Source: Microbacterium sp. MAH-37
GTDB taxonomy: Bacteria > Actinomycetota > Actinomycetes > Actinomycetales > Microbacteriaceae
Assembly (NCBI RefSeq): GCF_009758255.1
Contig: NZ_WSEN01000010.1
Location: 558,001-622,000, forward strand
DNA: 64,000 bases
Reading direction: 5' to 3'
Shown piece by piece: positions 40,290 through 49,745 of this stretch. The translations under genes and the position numbers were made by a program. The notes beneath the pieces were generated by a model, which saw only the letters and a program-made list of their open reading frames with translations, searched no databases and was not told where the DNA came from. Numbering within the stretch: position 1 is the first letter of the stretch; the number at the start of each line of letters is the position of its first letter.

Positions 40290-42215
40290 TCACCCCGGCA
40301 GCGCGACCGCCGTCACCCCGCCCTCCGGCCAGCGCACGACGACCTGCACGGGCAAGCTCCCGGTCGTTTCCACGATCGGCATTTCCCCTGCATCCGCCGC
40401 GTCGGAGCGCAGCGACACACAGGTGATCACGATGTCGCCCACATCAAGGGCCGACACGTCGACGGCAGGCACGCTCAGGACGTCACCCAGAGGCGAGGCG
40501 CCTGGCTCGATGCGCACCGACGCGCTTCCCTCGCCGTGGAGCAGATGCAGCGCGGAGTTCAGGCCGTCGAGCGCCGCGACGGCCGATCCCGCACCGGTCG
40601 CCGAATCCGCCTCCCGTGCTCCCGCCAGCGGCCAGCCACTCATCCGAAGGTGCACGGATGCGGCATCGTCGAAGCCGCCGGGCGAGGCGATCCGGCGGAC
40701 GACCCGCACCTCGCACGCACCACGCACGATCGACGCCGTCGCGAAGGACGGTCCGTCGGCTGCCCCCTCCGCGTCCAGCCAGTAGGCGTCATCGATCGAG
40801 GTCGCGTAGGAGGCGATCCCGTCGTCGCCGATGAGCCCGCGCGTGAAGCCGGTGCGACGGGTCACGCCACCCGCACTGTCGACCCCCACCACGGCGTTGT
40901 CGCTCGGAGGGAGCACCTCGGCGCCGCCGCCGGGCGGAATGGTCGCCGTCGAGTACCCGTATCGGGCATACAGCGGCGAGTCCTCGGTGCGATCGCCCGG
41001 ATAGGCGTGATCAGCGCCGTGGTTGATCACCCGCACGATCCCGTCGTCGACAGTGCCGCTCACCAGCCACCCGGCAGAGCGGATCACGCGTCGCACGTCG
41101 TCGCGCTCCACCGGCAACGGTTCCTCCACCGCGGTCCAGACCGGGTGGTCCGCCGGCAGCATGAGCCCAATCATGCCCTTCGAGGCCCAGTACGGAGATC
41201 CGGGTCCGGAGTACTCCTGCGCGAAGTCGGGATACTCATCGAAGAGTCCCAGCGTGAGCAGACCCTCGTCGTTGATCGCACCACGATCGACGAACGCCTT
41301 GAGAACGCCGGATGCCGCGCGGCGCAAGGCACCGGGCCTCTGACGCGTAGCACCCGAGAGCGCCCCCATCCACAGCGGCGCGGCGGCGGCGAAGCGGTAC
41401 GTAAGGCTACGCCCCTGCAGCAGCGGCACGCCGTCGGCTCCGATGAGATGGACGTAGTCGTCCAGGAAGTCGGCCAGTCGACCGCGGAACACCGACTCGA
41501 GGGCCGCGCCACCGAGCTCCTCCGAGCCGGGAGACGTCGCCCACAGCAGCGGATAGACATGCATCGCCCATCCGCAGTAGTAGTCATAGGCACGCCAGGC
41601 CCCGTCCGCGTACCAGCCCTCGGTGCGGTAGTACGACTCGATGCTGTCGAGGTCGTCCCGCATCCGCGCCGTGTCGTGAGGCCCGCCCACCGACGCGAGG
41701 AACGACTCCACGAGCAACCGGAACCACAACCAGTTGTTCGGCGAGTACAGCCCCCCGGGACAGATCGCCAGCCAGTCGATGATGTTGCGCTGCTGGAGAG
41801 GCGTCAGCGTGTCCCACAGCCAGGGCCTGGTGAGCTGCAGCCCGAGGGCGATCGAGGCCGCTTCGACCCGCACCTGGTGGCGATCGTGCCCGGTGATCCA
41901 GCGTTCCGGGTTCTCCGGATCGGTGCCCGCTATCAAGCCGTCACGGTACCAGGAGGTGAAGTCGTTCGGGTCGGTGCCATCCTCTCCGCGCATGCGGAAC
42001 GCGTAGAGCATGAAGGTACGGGCGAAACCCTCGAGCGCGTCGCTGTCGACGCCGGCCCGACTCTCGCGGCCAGGCAGGTCCACTCGGGATCTGGTGTCGT
42101 TGAAGTAGGGACGGACGGACAGCAGCAGGTGGTCGGCGATCGCCGCCCAGTGAGCGCGGGTGTAGCCGGTGTACGGCGAGAGCGTGCGGTCCTCAGGAGG
42201 AAGGTGGGGGATCAC
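40290..42215 (-). CDS. DUF2264 protein, probable glycoside hydrolase
   Basis: A 641-residue soluble protein. The N-terminal (alpha/alpha)-barrel-like region (1-400) has GFARTFMLYAFRMRGE, SPNNWLWFRLLVE and GWYADGAWRAYDYYCGWAMH. The C-terminal region (about 410-641) is beta-rich. DUF2264 proteins have been linked to uronate-removing hydrolases of polysaccharide loci, so a cytoplasmic role in trimming imported oligosaccharides is likely. It has no signal peptide. It follows the hybrid regulator by 4 nt and probably shares its transcript. Confidence 0.8.
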   Translation of the reverse strand: MIPHLPPEDRTLSPYTGYTRAHWAAIADHLLLSVRPYFNDTRSRVDLPGRESRAGVDSDALEGFARTFMLYAFRMRGEDGTDPNDFTSWYRDGLIAGTDPENPERWITGHDRHQVRVEAASIALGLQLTRPWLWDTLTPLQQRNIIDWLAICPGGLYSPNNWLWFRLLVESFLASVGGPHDTARMRDDLDSIESYYRTEGWYADGAWRAYDYYCGWAMHVYPLLWATSPGSEELGGAALESVFRGRLADFLDDYVHLIGADGVPLLQGRSLTYRFAAAAPLWMGALSGATRQRPGALRRAASGVLKAFVDRGAINDEGLLTLGLFDEYPDFAQEYSGPGSPYWASKGMIGLMLPADHPVWTAVEEPLPVERDDVRRVIRSAGWLVSGTVDDGIVRVINHGADHAYPGDRTEDSPLYARYGYSTATIPPGGGAEVLPPSDNAVVGVDSAGGVTRRTGFTRGLIGDDGIASYATSIDDAYWLDAEGAADGPSFATASIVRGACEVRVVRRIASPGGFDDAASVHLRMSGWPLAGAREADSATGAGSAVAALDGLNSALHLLHGEGSASVRIEPGASPLGDVLSVPAVDVSALDVGDIVITCVSLRSDAADAGEMPIVETTGSLPVQVVVRWPEGGVTAVALPG

Positions 42216-42219
42216 GGGG

Positions 42220-43449
42220 TCATCCGATCGTCAGGTCGTCGTCGTTCAAGAGTTCGAGGTCGGTCAGCGGTTCGGGCCCGTACGCGGACGTGTCGACGGT
42301 GATCTCGGCTGGCAGCGACGATTCCCGGATGTGAATCTCCGGGCTCAGCACCACCTGATGCGCGGGCCGATTCGCGCCGTCCTCGAGACGGGCGATGAGC
42401 AGGTTGACCGCTTCGCGGCCCAGCGCCTGCTTGGGGGGCCGAACGGCCGTGATGGCCGGGTCGCCGAGACGCGCCAGCTCGTCGTCGTAGGCGACGATCG
42501 CGAGATCGGCCGGTACGCGGATGCCCAGATCGATCGCGAGCTGCTCCAGGGCGAGCGCGTGCGGATCGGCGAGCACGAGCACAGCCGTCATGGCGGCCGA
42601 ACGACAGCGTTCGAGAACGCGGTCGATCGCCGCATCGCGACCCTCGGCGTCGAACCGGATGTCGTCGTCGGGCGAGACGTCGAGGCCGAGTCCGGTCAGC
42701 GCACTGCGCCACCCCTGCCGAACGAAACGGGCTGTGGGGTTGCGTCGTTCGGCCAGCAGCCCGATGCGTCGGTGACCTGCTTCGTAGAGATGGTGCACGG
42801 CCTGCATCGCGCCGTTCGCATGGTCCGTGACCACTGACTCCAACCGCCAGGACGACGCCTCCGGGCGGATGCGTCGCTCCGCGAGGACCACAGGGATCGG
42901 CAGGCCGTCCAGCCATTTGAGCATCTCGAGTCCCGCGGCTTCGGCGAGGTTCGGCGCCACGATGAGCCCCTGCATGCCGGGCATACCGAGAAGCGCCTCG
43001 ATCTGGCGGCGATTGTCGCGCACATCCCTCGTCGAGGTGCGCAACACGAAGCGCGCGCGCAGTTGGGTCGCTTGAGCGCGGGCGCCGTGCACGATCGACG
43101 GCCAGTAGTAGTCCAAAGATGGCACGACCATGCCGATGACGAACCGTGGGGCGCGCGGATCGCCACCCACTGCTGCGCCGAGAGCCGGTTCGAAGGAGCT
43201 GCGCAACACGGCGCCGCCGTGCACGCGCGTCACCAGCCCCTGTTGCGCGAGGGCGTTGATGTCGCGGCGAACGGTGAGTTCGCTGAACCCGAGCCGCGCC
43301 GCCATGTCGCTGACATTCGCCGACCCGTGCTGTCGGATCTCCTGCATGATCCGCTCGCGCCGCTGCAGCCCGAACGGGGTCTTTCCGGCCGCCCCGTTCC
43401 GCGCCGGGTCTGCGGGACGGCCGTCTTGGCCGGGAGGCATCTGCTGCAT
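42220..43449 (-). CDS. hybrid regulator: DeoR-type HTH with LacI-type ligand domain
   Basis: A 409-residue regulator. After a 25-residue disordered start, a DeoR HTH (about 28-85) reads RRERIMQEIRQHGSANVSDM then LGFSELTVRRDINALAQQGL and VTRVHGGAVL. It is joined not to the usual sugar-phosphate DeoR domain but to a periplasmic-binding-like domain (about 105-385) with IGMVVPSLDYYWPSIVHGARA and LGIRVPADLAIVAYDD, as in LacI proteins. It probably senses a free sugar and controls the divergent transport operon. AGGA stands 8 nt before the ATG. Confidence 0.9.
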   Translation of the reverse strand: MQQMPPGQDGRPADPARNGAAGKTPFGLQRRERIMQEIRQHGSANVSDMAARLGFSELTVRRDINALAQQGLVTRVHGGAVLRSSFEPALGAAVGGDPRAPRFVIGMVVPSLDYYWPSIVHGARAQATQLRARFVLRTSTRDVRDNRRQIEALLGMPGMQGLIVAPNLAEAAGLEMLKWLDGLPIPVVLAERRIRPEASSWRLESVVTDHANGAMQAVHHLYEAGHRRIGLLAERRNPTARFVRQGWRSALTGLGLDVSPDDDIRFDAEGRDAAIDRVLERCRSAAMTAVLVLADPHALALEQLAIDLGIRVPADLAIVAYDDELARLGDPAITAVRPPKQALGREAVNLLIARLEDGANRPAHQVVLSPEIHIRESSLPAEITVDTSAYGPEPLTDLELLNDDDLTIG

Positions 43450-43595
43450 CTCGTTTTCCTGCTTTGTAGCGATATCTGATGTTTTATGTTCGAGTCAGAC
43501 TGAATTGTGGGTTCTCGATCGGGTTGAGTATGTACTGATCTTCGCGATGGCGCAACGGTCCATCGCAGAACGCGAAGCCGATGGAGACGCCACGT
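43450..43595. promoter_or_regulatory. divergent regulatory region of the carbohydrate locus
   Basis: An AT-rich 146-nt gap between the hybrid regulator and the hydroxyacid dehydrogenase. It contains TCTGA...TCAGA arms around TTTTATG (about 43475-43500), possibly an operator. I cannot assign -10/-35 boxes with confidence. GGAG 9 nt before 43596 is the ribosome site of the dehydrogenase. Confidence 0.4.
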
Positions 43596-44666
43596 ATGAC
43601 CCAACTGACGACGCCCGGCGACGGATCGACGATCGTGACTCTGCGCGAGGGAGCCTTCGCGACCAGGAGCGCACCGGTCGCCATGATCGCGATGCCGCAT
43701 GATTCCTTCGCCAGGCAATTCAGTTCCGCGCACCTCACCCGTCTGGCGAGCCTCACGGCAGCGGAACCCGTTTTCACGGCCGACCTCGACGACCTGGAAC
43801 TGAGGAACCTCGCCGAGGTCGAGGTGCTGCTCACGAGCTGGGGCTCGCCCCGGCTGGATTCCGAGCGCCTCAGCCGCTTGCCCAACCTGCGGATCATGCT
43901 GCACTGCGCAGGGAGCATCAAGGGGCAGGTCAGCGACAGTTTCTGGGACCGTGGTCTTCGCGTCTCCTCCGCGGCCGACGCGAACGCGATCCCTGTCGCG
44001 GAGTTCACGCTGGCAGCGATCGTCTTCGCCGGCAAGAAGGCTCCGTTTCTGGCGCGTCTCGTGGGCGCCGAGAACGGCGTCACCGATGTGCACCGCTTCG
44101 GCGAGCGCTCGAATCTGAACCGCACCATCGGCCTCGTCGGCTTCAGCAAGGTGGGGCGCAAGGTCGCCGAAGCGGTCAGGCAGCTCGACGGCGTGCGCTG
44201 CCTGGTGGCCGATCCCTATGCCGATCCCTATGAAGTGGCCGCCGCCGGCGCCGACCTCGTCCCCCTCGCCACGATGCTGTCCGCCGTCGATGTCCTCTCG
44301 CTGCACGCACCCGCGCTACCCAGTACGCATCAGATGATCGGCGCTGCGGAGCTCGCCGCGCTGCGCGACCACGCCACCCTGATCAACACGGCGCGGGGCA
44401 GCCTCATCGACCACGTCGCGCTCGAGCGCGAATGCGCGTCCGGACGCCTGAACGCGATCCTCGATGTCAGCGACCCCGAGCCGCTCCCCCACGACTCGGC
44501 ACTGTTGTCCCTGCCGAACGTGATGGTCACACCGCACATCGCCGGTTCACTCGACTCGGAGATCCACCGTCTGACCGACGCCGCTCTCGACGAGCTGGAG
44601 CGCTACGCACGCGGAGTCCCCCTCAGCCACGAGGTGCTCAGGGCGGATCTCTCCCTCACCGCCTAG
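43596..44666 (+). CDS. D-isomer-specific 2-hydroxyacid dehydrogenase
   Basis: A 356-residue NAD-dependent dehydrogenase related to phosphoglycerate dehydrogenase. The cofactor fold shows TIGLVGFSKVGRKVAEAV, where the usual GxGxxG is altered to GFSKVG. The INTARGSLIDHVAL signature and the catalytic histidine in VTPHIAGS are present; the acidic catalytic residue is in DVSDPEPLP. First gene of the transport operon, probably reducing or oxidising a keto-acid from the imported sugar. Start 43596 is chosen for its GGAG; 43581 is possible. Confidence 0.88.
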   Translation: MTQLTTPGDGSTIVTLREGAFATRSAPVAMIAMPHDSFARQFSSAHLTRLASLTAAEPVFTADLDDLELRNLAEVEVLLTSWGSPRLDSERLSRLPNLRIMLHCAGSIKGQVSDSFWDRGLRVSSAADANAIPVAEFTLAAIVFAGKKAPFLARLVGAENGVTDVHRFGERSNLNRTIGLVGFSKVGRKVAEAVRQLDGVRCLVADPYADPYEVAAAGADLVPLATMLSAVDVLSLHAPALPSTHQMIGAAELAALRDHATLINTARGSLIDHVALERECASGRLNAILDVSDPEPLPHDSALLSLPNVMVTPHIAGSLDSEIHRLTDAALDELERYARGVPLSHEVLRADLSLTA

Positions 44667-44707
44667 ACCTTCCGCCGCCCCCGAAGAACGATCAGAGGAG
44701 ATCGATC

Positions 44708-44731
44708 ATGACCCCGGATTCGACCCGATGA
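44708..44731 (+). CDS. 7-codon coupling mini-ORF before the permease
   Basis: AGAGGAG (44694-44700) is placed 7 nt before an ATG encoding MTPDSTR. Its TGA overlaps the permease ATG as ATGA. The permease start itself has no Shine-Dalgarno and lies in another frame, so ribosomes probably load on the mini-ORF and re-initiate. It could also be an accidental remnant. Confidence 0.5.
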   Translation: MTPDSTR

Positions 44732-45801
44732 CCGGCTACACCGAGCCCTTCGTGCCCGCAAAGGTGCGGCCGGTCGACGACCATCCCGCCCCGGCGCCGC
44801 AATCGGGTGCCGCAGGCACATCTCGTTCGGATGTGCTGCGAGGCGATGACGTCGCACCCCCGCAACGGGTCAGTGAGCCTCGCAGCAGGATGACGCTGTG
44901 GCAGCGCATCAAGCGCGACAAGGTGATGCTGCTGCTGATCGCACCCGGCCTGATCTACTTCATCCTGTTCCACTGGGCACCGTTGCCCGGGAACATCATC
45001 GCGTTCGAGAACTACCAGCCCTACCTCGGGTTCATCAACAGCTCGTGGGCCGGTCTGGAGAACTTCGTCTCGGTGCTCGCCGACGACTCGTTCTGGCAGG
45101 CGCTGCGCAACACCCTGGTGATCACGGTGCTGCAGCTCGTGCTCTTCTTCCCCGTGCCGATCATGCTGGCGCTGTTGCTGAACAGCATCATGTCGGGCAA
45201 GGTGCGCAAGTTCGTGCAGAGCGTCGTCTACTTGCCACACTTCCTCGGGTGGGTGATTATCGTCTCGATCTTCAGCCAGGTGCTGGGCGCCACGGGTGTG
45301 TTGCCGACCATCTCCCAGATGCTCGGGCTCCCGGCCTGGGACGCGATGAGCACACCGTGGTTCTTCCCCTTCCTCGTCGTCCTGCAGGACATCTGGAAGA
45401 ACGCCGGCTGGGGAACGATCATATTCCTCGCAGCGCTGATGAACATCGACCAGGAGCTCTACGAGGCGGCCGCCGTCGACGGCGCCGGCCCGTGGACGCG
45501 ACTGTGGAAGATCACGATCCCGGGCATCATGCCGGTGATCATCCTGCTGTTCATCCTGAACCTGGGCAGCATCCTCTCGGTCGGATTCGAGCAGATCGTG
45601 CTGCAGCGCAACAACGTGGGTGCCGGCGCCGGCGAGGTGCTGGACACCTGGGTGTACTACCACGGCATCCAGGACGGCCAGTGGGGCCCCGCGGCTGCGG
45701 TCGGCCTGATCAAGGGCGTCGTCGGCCTCATCCTCGTGCTCGGCGCGAACAAGGTCGCCCATCTGTTCGGCCAGGAAGGCGTGTACTCCAATGACAAGTA
45801 G
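44728..45801 (+). CDS. sugar ABC transporter permease 1 (CUT1, LplB-like)
   Basis: A 357-residue inner-membrane permease. About 65 N-terminal residues are polar and proline-rich. Six membrane spans follow, with the EAA loop for ATPase contact at ELYEAAAVDGAGPWTRLWKI. The long form and VMLLLIAPGLIYFILFHWAP resemble LplB/YtcP-type permeases for complex oligosaccharides. It overlaps the second permease by 11 nt. No ATPase gene is nearby, so a shared MsiK-type ATPase elsewhere is expected. Confidence 0.92.
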   Translation: MTGYTEPFVPAKVRPVDDHPAPAPQSGAAGTSRSDVLRGDDVAPPQRVSEPRSRMTLWQRIKRDKVMLLLIAPGLIYFILFHWAPLPGNIIAFENYQPYLGFINSSWAGLENFVSVLADDSFWQALRNTLVITVLQLVLFFPVPIMLALLLNSIMSGKVRKFVQSVVYLPHFLGWVIIVSIFSQVLGATGVLPTISQMLGLPAWDAMSTPWFFPFLVVLQDIWKNAGWGTIIFLAALMNIDQELYEAAAVDGAGPWTRLWKITIPGIMPVIILLFILNLGSILSVGFEQIVLQRNNVGAGAGEVLDTWVYYHGIQDGQWGPAAAVGLIKGVVGLILVLGANKVAHLFGQEGVYSNDK

Positions 45802-46720
45802 CACCTCGACGATCCAGCCGCAGCTCCTGCGCCCGAGCCGCGCCGATGGCCGGCCTGCCTGGATGGAGAAGCCCTCCCGGATCAGTCAGTTCGGCAAGGC
45901 GACGATGATCACGCTGATCTGCATCGCCACGATCTACCCGTTCGTCACCGTGATCTCCACGAGTCTGTCCAGTGCCACCGACATCGCGAATGCCAACGGC
46001 CTGGTGCTGTTCCCGCTGCACCCGACTTTCGCGGCATATGAGACGATCTTCGCCGGCGGCGTGGTCACGAACGCGCTCGTACGGAGCATCCTCATCACCG
46101 TCATCGGCACCGTTCTCTCTCTGGCGGCGACTGTCGGCATGGCCTATGGCCTCTCGCGACGCGATCTGCCGTTCGGCAAGTTCATCCTGATGGTGGCTCT
46201 GTTCACGATGCTGTTCAGCCCCGGCATGATCCCGAGCTTCCTCATGGTCAGCCAGCTGGGTCTGATCGGCAGCTACGCCTCGCTGATCCTGCCTGTGCTG
46301 GTGTCGGCGTTCAACCTCGTCGTGGTGCGGTCGTTCTTCATGGGCCTCCCGCAGGAGCTCTTCGAGGCCGCGCGCATCGACGGCGCGGGCGACTTCCGCA
46401 TCCTGACGACCATCGTCCTGCCGCTCTCGAAGGGAGTGCTCGCGGTCGTGGGCCTGTTCTACGCCGTCTCGTACTGGAACGCCTTCTTCAACGCGATGCT
46501 GTACCTCAAGAGCGACCAGTGGCCGCTTGCGATGATCCTGAGGCAATACGTACTGCTCGGTTCCCCGCTCGACACCGCTGCGGCCGGTGAGATCACCGCC
46601 CCCTCTCAAGCTATCCAGATGGCCGTGCTCGTGGTCAGTCTGGTGCCGATCCTGTGCGTATACCCCTTCCTTCAGAAGTACTTCACCAAGGGCGTACTCA
46701 CCGGCGCCATCAAGGGCTGA
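45791..46720 (+). CDS. sugar ABC transporter permease 2 (CUT1)
   Basis: A 309-residue permease with six spans. The EAA motif reads ELFEAARIDGAGDFRILTTIVLP. It pairs with the upstream permease to form the channel. The sequence GVLTGAIKG at the C-terminus is typical of LplC/YtcP relatives. Its start overlaps the previous gene and the binding protein follows after 50 nt. Confidence 0.93.
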   Translation: MTSSTSTIQPQLLRPSRADGRPAWMEKPSRISQFGKATMITLICIATIYPFVTVISTSLSSATDIANANGLVLFPLHPTFAAYETIFAGGVVTNALVRSILITVIGTVLSLAATVGMAYGLSRRDLPFGKFILMVALFTMLFSPGMIPSFLMVSQLGLIGSYASLILPVLVSAFNLVVVRSFFMGLPQELFEAARIDGAGDFRILTTIVLPLSKGVLAVVGLFYAVSYWNAFFNAMLYLKSDQWPLAMILRQYVLLGSPLDTAAAGEITAPSQAIQMAVLVVSLVPILCVYPFLQKYFTKGVLTGAIKG

Positions 46721-46770
46721 TCCCGCCCGACCATCTCTCCTCCCACCCCACCCCCAGAAAGGTCTCAACA

Positions 46771-48417
46771 ATGGCTGTTGAAACAACCCGCCGCACCTTC
46801 CTCTCGCTGACCGCGATCAGCGCGCTCGGCCTCGTGGCCGCCGGAACCCTCACTGGCTGTGGCACCCAGGGCAGCTTGAAGGCCTCGGGCGTGACCGAGG
46901 ACGTGCTGCCGAGCTACATCCCCCTCAAGGGCGTAAGCCCCGACCTGGCGCCGAAGGCCGCCGGTGCCCCTGCCGGATTCTTCAGTTATCCGAGCTCGCC
47001 GTTCCGCTCGGTAGCCACCGCGCCGCTGAAGGGCGACAGCATCACGGCGATGACACTGACCTACCTGCCGCCGTCGACGCCGATGAAGAGCAACCCGGCC
47101 TGGAAGGAGGTCAACGAGCGGCTGGGAGGCACCCTCGAGATCGACGCGGTCGGCGCGGCCGACTACGACACCAAACTCAACACCGCCATCGCCGGCAACA
47201 ACCTGCCGGATCTCATGCTCAACTCCGGCACCGCGATCCCCGACATCATCGGGTTCCTGGAGTCGTCCTGCGCCGATCTGACCCCGTTCCTGGCCGGCGA
47301 CAAAGCGAAGGCGTACCCGAACCTCGCCAACATCCCCACCGCCTTCTGGCGCGAAGGTGTTCAGAACGGCAAACTCTTCCTCATCCCGATCCCGCGCAAT
47401 CAGACCGGCGGCGCCGGCCTGTACAACAAGGGTCTGTGGGACAAGGCTGGCATCACGGACATCTCCAGCATCACGACGGTCGATGACTTCCTCGCCGCGA
47501 TGAAGGCGCTGACCTCACCGGCCGCGAAGCAGTGGGCACTGGGCAGCGTCGAGTTCGGCGGCCCGTTCAGCAACATCTACAAGGTGCCCTACAACTGGGA
47601 GGAGAAGGGCGGCAAGCTGACCAAGTCGTTCGAGACCGACCGCTACCTGGAGAGCCTTGGGCTGGCGGAGAAGGCCAACAAGCTCGGATACTTCGTTCCC
47701 GGCTCCGGTGGTTGGGAGGTCTCTCAGCAGAAGGACGCGTTCACCTCGGGCAAGGTCGCGCTCAGCTACGACGGCCTGACCGCCTACCCCGGCCCCACCG
47801 GCTACGCGACCCTGCTGCCGCTGACGGATCCGTCCTTCGAGGCGCTGCCCTACATCCCGTTCGGCTACGACGGCGGCGACGGCACTGTGCCACTGAACGC
47901 CGTCACCTTCGGAACGGTGATGGTCAAGAAGGGCGGCAAAGCACACATCAGGAAGGTTCTCGAGGTGGCCAACTTCCTCGCGGCGCCGTTCGGCACCGAG
48001 GAGTATCTACTGATGAACTACGGCGCCGCGGACGTCGACTACACCTTGGACGGCTCGGGCAACCCGCAGCCCACATCCGCGGCCGCCCTCGACGTCACGG
48101 TGCCGTTCAAGTACCTCGCCGCCCCTCAGCAGGCCGTCTACGACCCGTCGTCGAAAAACACGGTGAAGGTCCTCTTCGACGCGTACGAGAAACTGATCCC
48201 GATGGGCGTCACCGACCCCACGCGCGGCTTGTTCAGCCCAACGGATGCGACGAGGGGCTCGAGCCTCGCGCAGCCGGTCAACGACGCGGCCCTCAACTTC
48301 ATCGCGGGCCGTGGAACCCTGGCAGATGTGAAGGCCGCCATCAAGACCTGGCGTACCAGCGGCGGCGACAAGATCCGCAAGGAGTACGAGGATCTCCTCT
48401 CCGACTCATCCAAGTAG
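46771..48417 (+). CDS. extracellular solute-binding lipoprotein of the sugar ABC system
   Basis: A 548-residue lipoprotein. The N-terminus has a twin-arginine motif RRTFL at 7-11, a hydrophobic stretch and a lipobox LTGC with Cys30 as the lipid attachment site, so export may use Tat. The mature part is a large type-1 binding protein (LplA-like), longer than monosaccharide binders, which suggests an oligosaccharide ligand. AGAAAGG precedes the start. It is co-transcribed with both permeases and the fucosidase. Confidence 0.92.
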   Translation: MAVETTRRTFLSLTAISALGLVAAGTLTGCGTQGSLKASGVTEDVLPSYIPLKGVSPDLAPKAAGAPAGFFSYPSSPFRSVATAPLKGDSITAMTLTYLPPSTPMKSNPAWKEVNERLGGTLEIDAVGAADYDTKLNTAIAGNNLPDLMLNSGTAIPDIIGFLESSCADLTPFLAGDKAKAYPNLANIPTAFWREGVQNGKLFLIPIPRNQTGGAGLYNKGLWDKAGITDISSITTVDDFLAAMKALTSPAAKQWALGSVEFGGPFSNIYKVPYNWEEKGGKLTKSFETDRYLESLGLAEKANKLGYFVPGSGGWEVSQQKDAFTSGKVALSYDGLTAYPGPTGYATLLPLTDPSFEALPYIPFGYDGGDGTVPLNAVTFGTVMVKKGGKAHIRKVLEVANFLAAPFGTEEYLLMNYGAADVDYTLDGSGNPQPTSAAALDVTVPFKYLAAPQQAVYDPSSKNTVKVLFDAYEKLIPMGVTDPTRGLFSPTDATRGSSLAQPVNDAALNFIAGRGTLADVKAAIKTWRTSGGDKIRKEYEDLLSDSSK

Positions 48418-48451
48418 TCGTCATCAACATCACCCCACAGATCGGCCTCTC

Positions 48452-49723
48452 ATGGATACCCCCCTCGTGCTCCCCACTCCCGGACAGCTGGCATGGCAGC
48501 GGATGCGCATCGGCGTCTTCTTCCACTTCGGACTGAACACCTTCCACGGATTGGAGTGGGGACCGGGGGACATCCCGGCGGCGGACTTCGCGCCGAGCGA
48601 CCTCGACGCGGATCAGTGGGTCAGCACGGCGAAAGACCTCGGTGCGGAGTACGTGGTCATCACGGCGAAGCACCACGACGGGTTCTGCCTGTGGCCGACG
48701 TCGACCACCGAGTACTCGGTGGCGTCGTCGCCCTGGCGGGATGGCCGAGGGGATGTCGTGGCCGAAGTCGCCGCAGCGTGCGAGAGGCAGGGCGTGCGAT
48801 TCGGCTTCTACCTCTCACCCTGGGACCGGAATGCTCCCCAGTACCAGGATCCCGCGAAGTACGACGACCTGTACGCCGAGCAGCTGCGCGAACTGTGCAC
48901 GGGCTACGGAGGGGTGTCGGAAATCTGGTTCGACGGCGCCGGCTCAGAAGGCCACGTCTACGACTGGGCTCGTTACATGGAGATCGTGGCCGAGCACCAG
49001 CCGGAGGCGATGATCTTCAACATGGGCTCGCCCACCATCCGCTGGGTCGGGAACGAGGACGGGCTGGCCGCCGATCCGGTCGACTACGTCGTGAGCGAGA
49101 GCGACTTCTCGAACTACACGGTGGAGTCCGTGGCCTATGAAGAGGCGCTTTACCTGCCGCCGGAATGCGATGTGTCTATCCGTCGTGGCTGGTTCTGGGC
49201 CGAGGACGACGGACCCAAATCACTCGACCACCTCTTGGCGATCTATTACCGCTCGGTCGGCATGGGTGCCAATCTGCTGCTGAACCTTCCGCCCGACACG
49301 CGTGGCCTGATCCCTGATGAGGATGCCGAGCGCCTCCGTGAACTCCGCGCGGAGTTGGACCGCCGCTTCGGTGCTCCGCACCGAGCAGTGGTGTCACTCG
49401 TGTCGAGGAGCGATGAGGCAAGCGAGTGGACGCTGGATCTCGGTGAAGAGCGCGAGATCGACCACCTCTGGCTCGAGGAGGATCTCGTTGATGGTCAGCG
49501 GATCCGGGGGTTCGAGCTGCGCGCTGACGACGGTACGGTGCTCGTGAGCGGCGCTCGGATCGGCGCGCAGCGCATCCTCACCTTCCCCTCCCGCCGAGCA
49601 CGCATACTTGCGCTTCGGCTGCAGGGCGACCAAGCGCAGCTCAGCAACGCCACTGCGTTCCAGGCGGGCACGAGCCATGTCCCGGAGGTCGCCTACCTCG
49701 CCTCCACGGACGCCCCCGCCTGA
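48452..49723 (+). CDS. alpha-L-fucosidase, glycoside hydrolase family 29
   Basis: A 423-residue cytoplasmic hydrolase. GH29 features are RIGVFFHFGLNTF at the start, YVVITAKHHDGFCLWPT, and the catalytic nucleophile Asp161 in EIWFDGAG. A C-terminal beta domain (about 330-423) follows the barrel. No signal peptide is present, so fucosyl oligosaccharides must be imported first, which suits the ABC genes just upstream. No clear ribosome site is visible 34 nt after the binding-protein stop. Confidence 0.92.
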   Translation: MDTPLVLPTPGQLAWQRMRIGVFFHFGLNTFHGLEWGPGDIPAADFAPSDLDADQWVSTAKDLGAEYVVITAKHHDGFCLWPTSTTEYSVASSPWRDGRGDVVAEVAAACERQGVRFGFYLSPWDRNAPQYQDPAKYDDLYAEQLRELCTGYGGVSEIWFDGAGSEGHVYDWARYMEIVAEHQPEAMIFNMGSPTIRWVGNEDGLAADPVDYVVSESDFSNYTVESVAYEEALYLPPECDVSIRRGWFWAEDDGPKSLDHLLAIYYRSVGMGANLLLNLPPDTRGLIPDEDAERLRELRAELDRRFGAPHRAVVSLVSRSDEASEWTLDLGEEREIDHLWLEEDLVDGQRIRGFELRADDGTVLVSGARIGAQRILTFPSRRARILALRLQGDQAQLSNATAFQAGTSHVPEVAYLASTDAPA

Positions 49724-49745
49724 GAGTCCAGGACCCGCGCCGTCC

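Noticed and set aside
40263..42302. A 679-codon plus-strand frame
   Set aside because: It is the antisense shadow of the DUF2264 gene, with arginine-rich composition and no recognisable domain.
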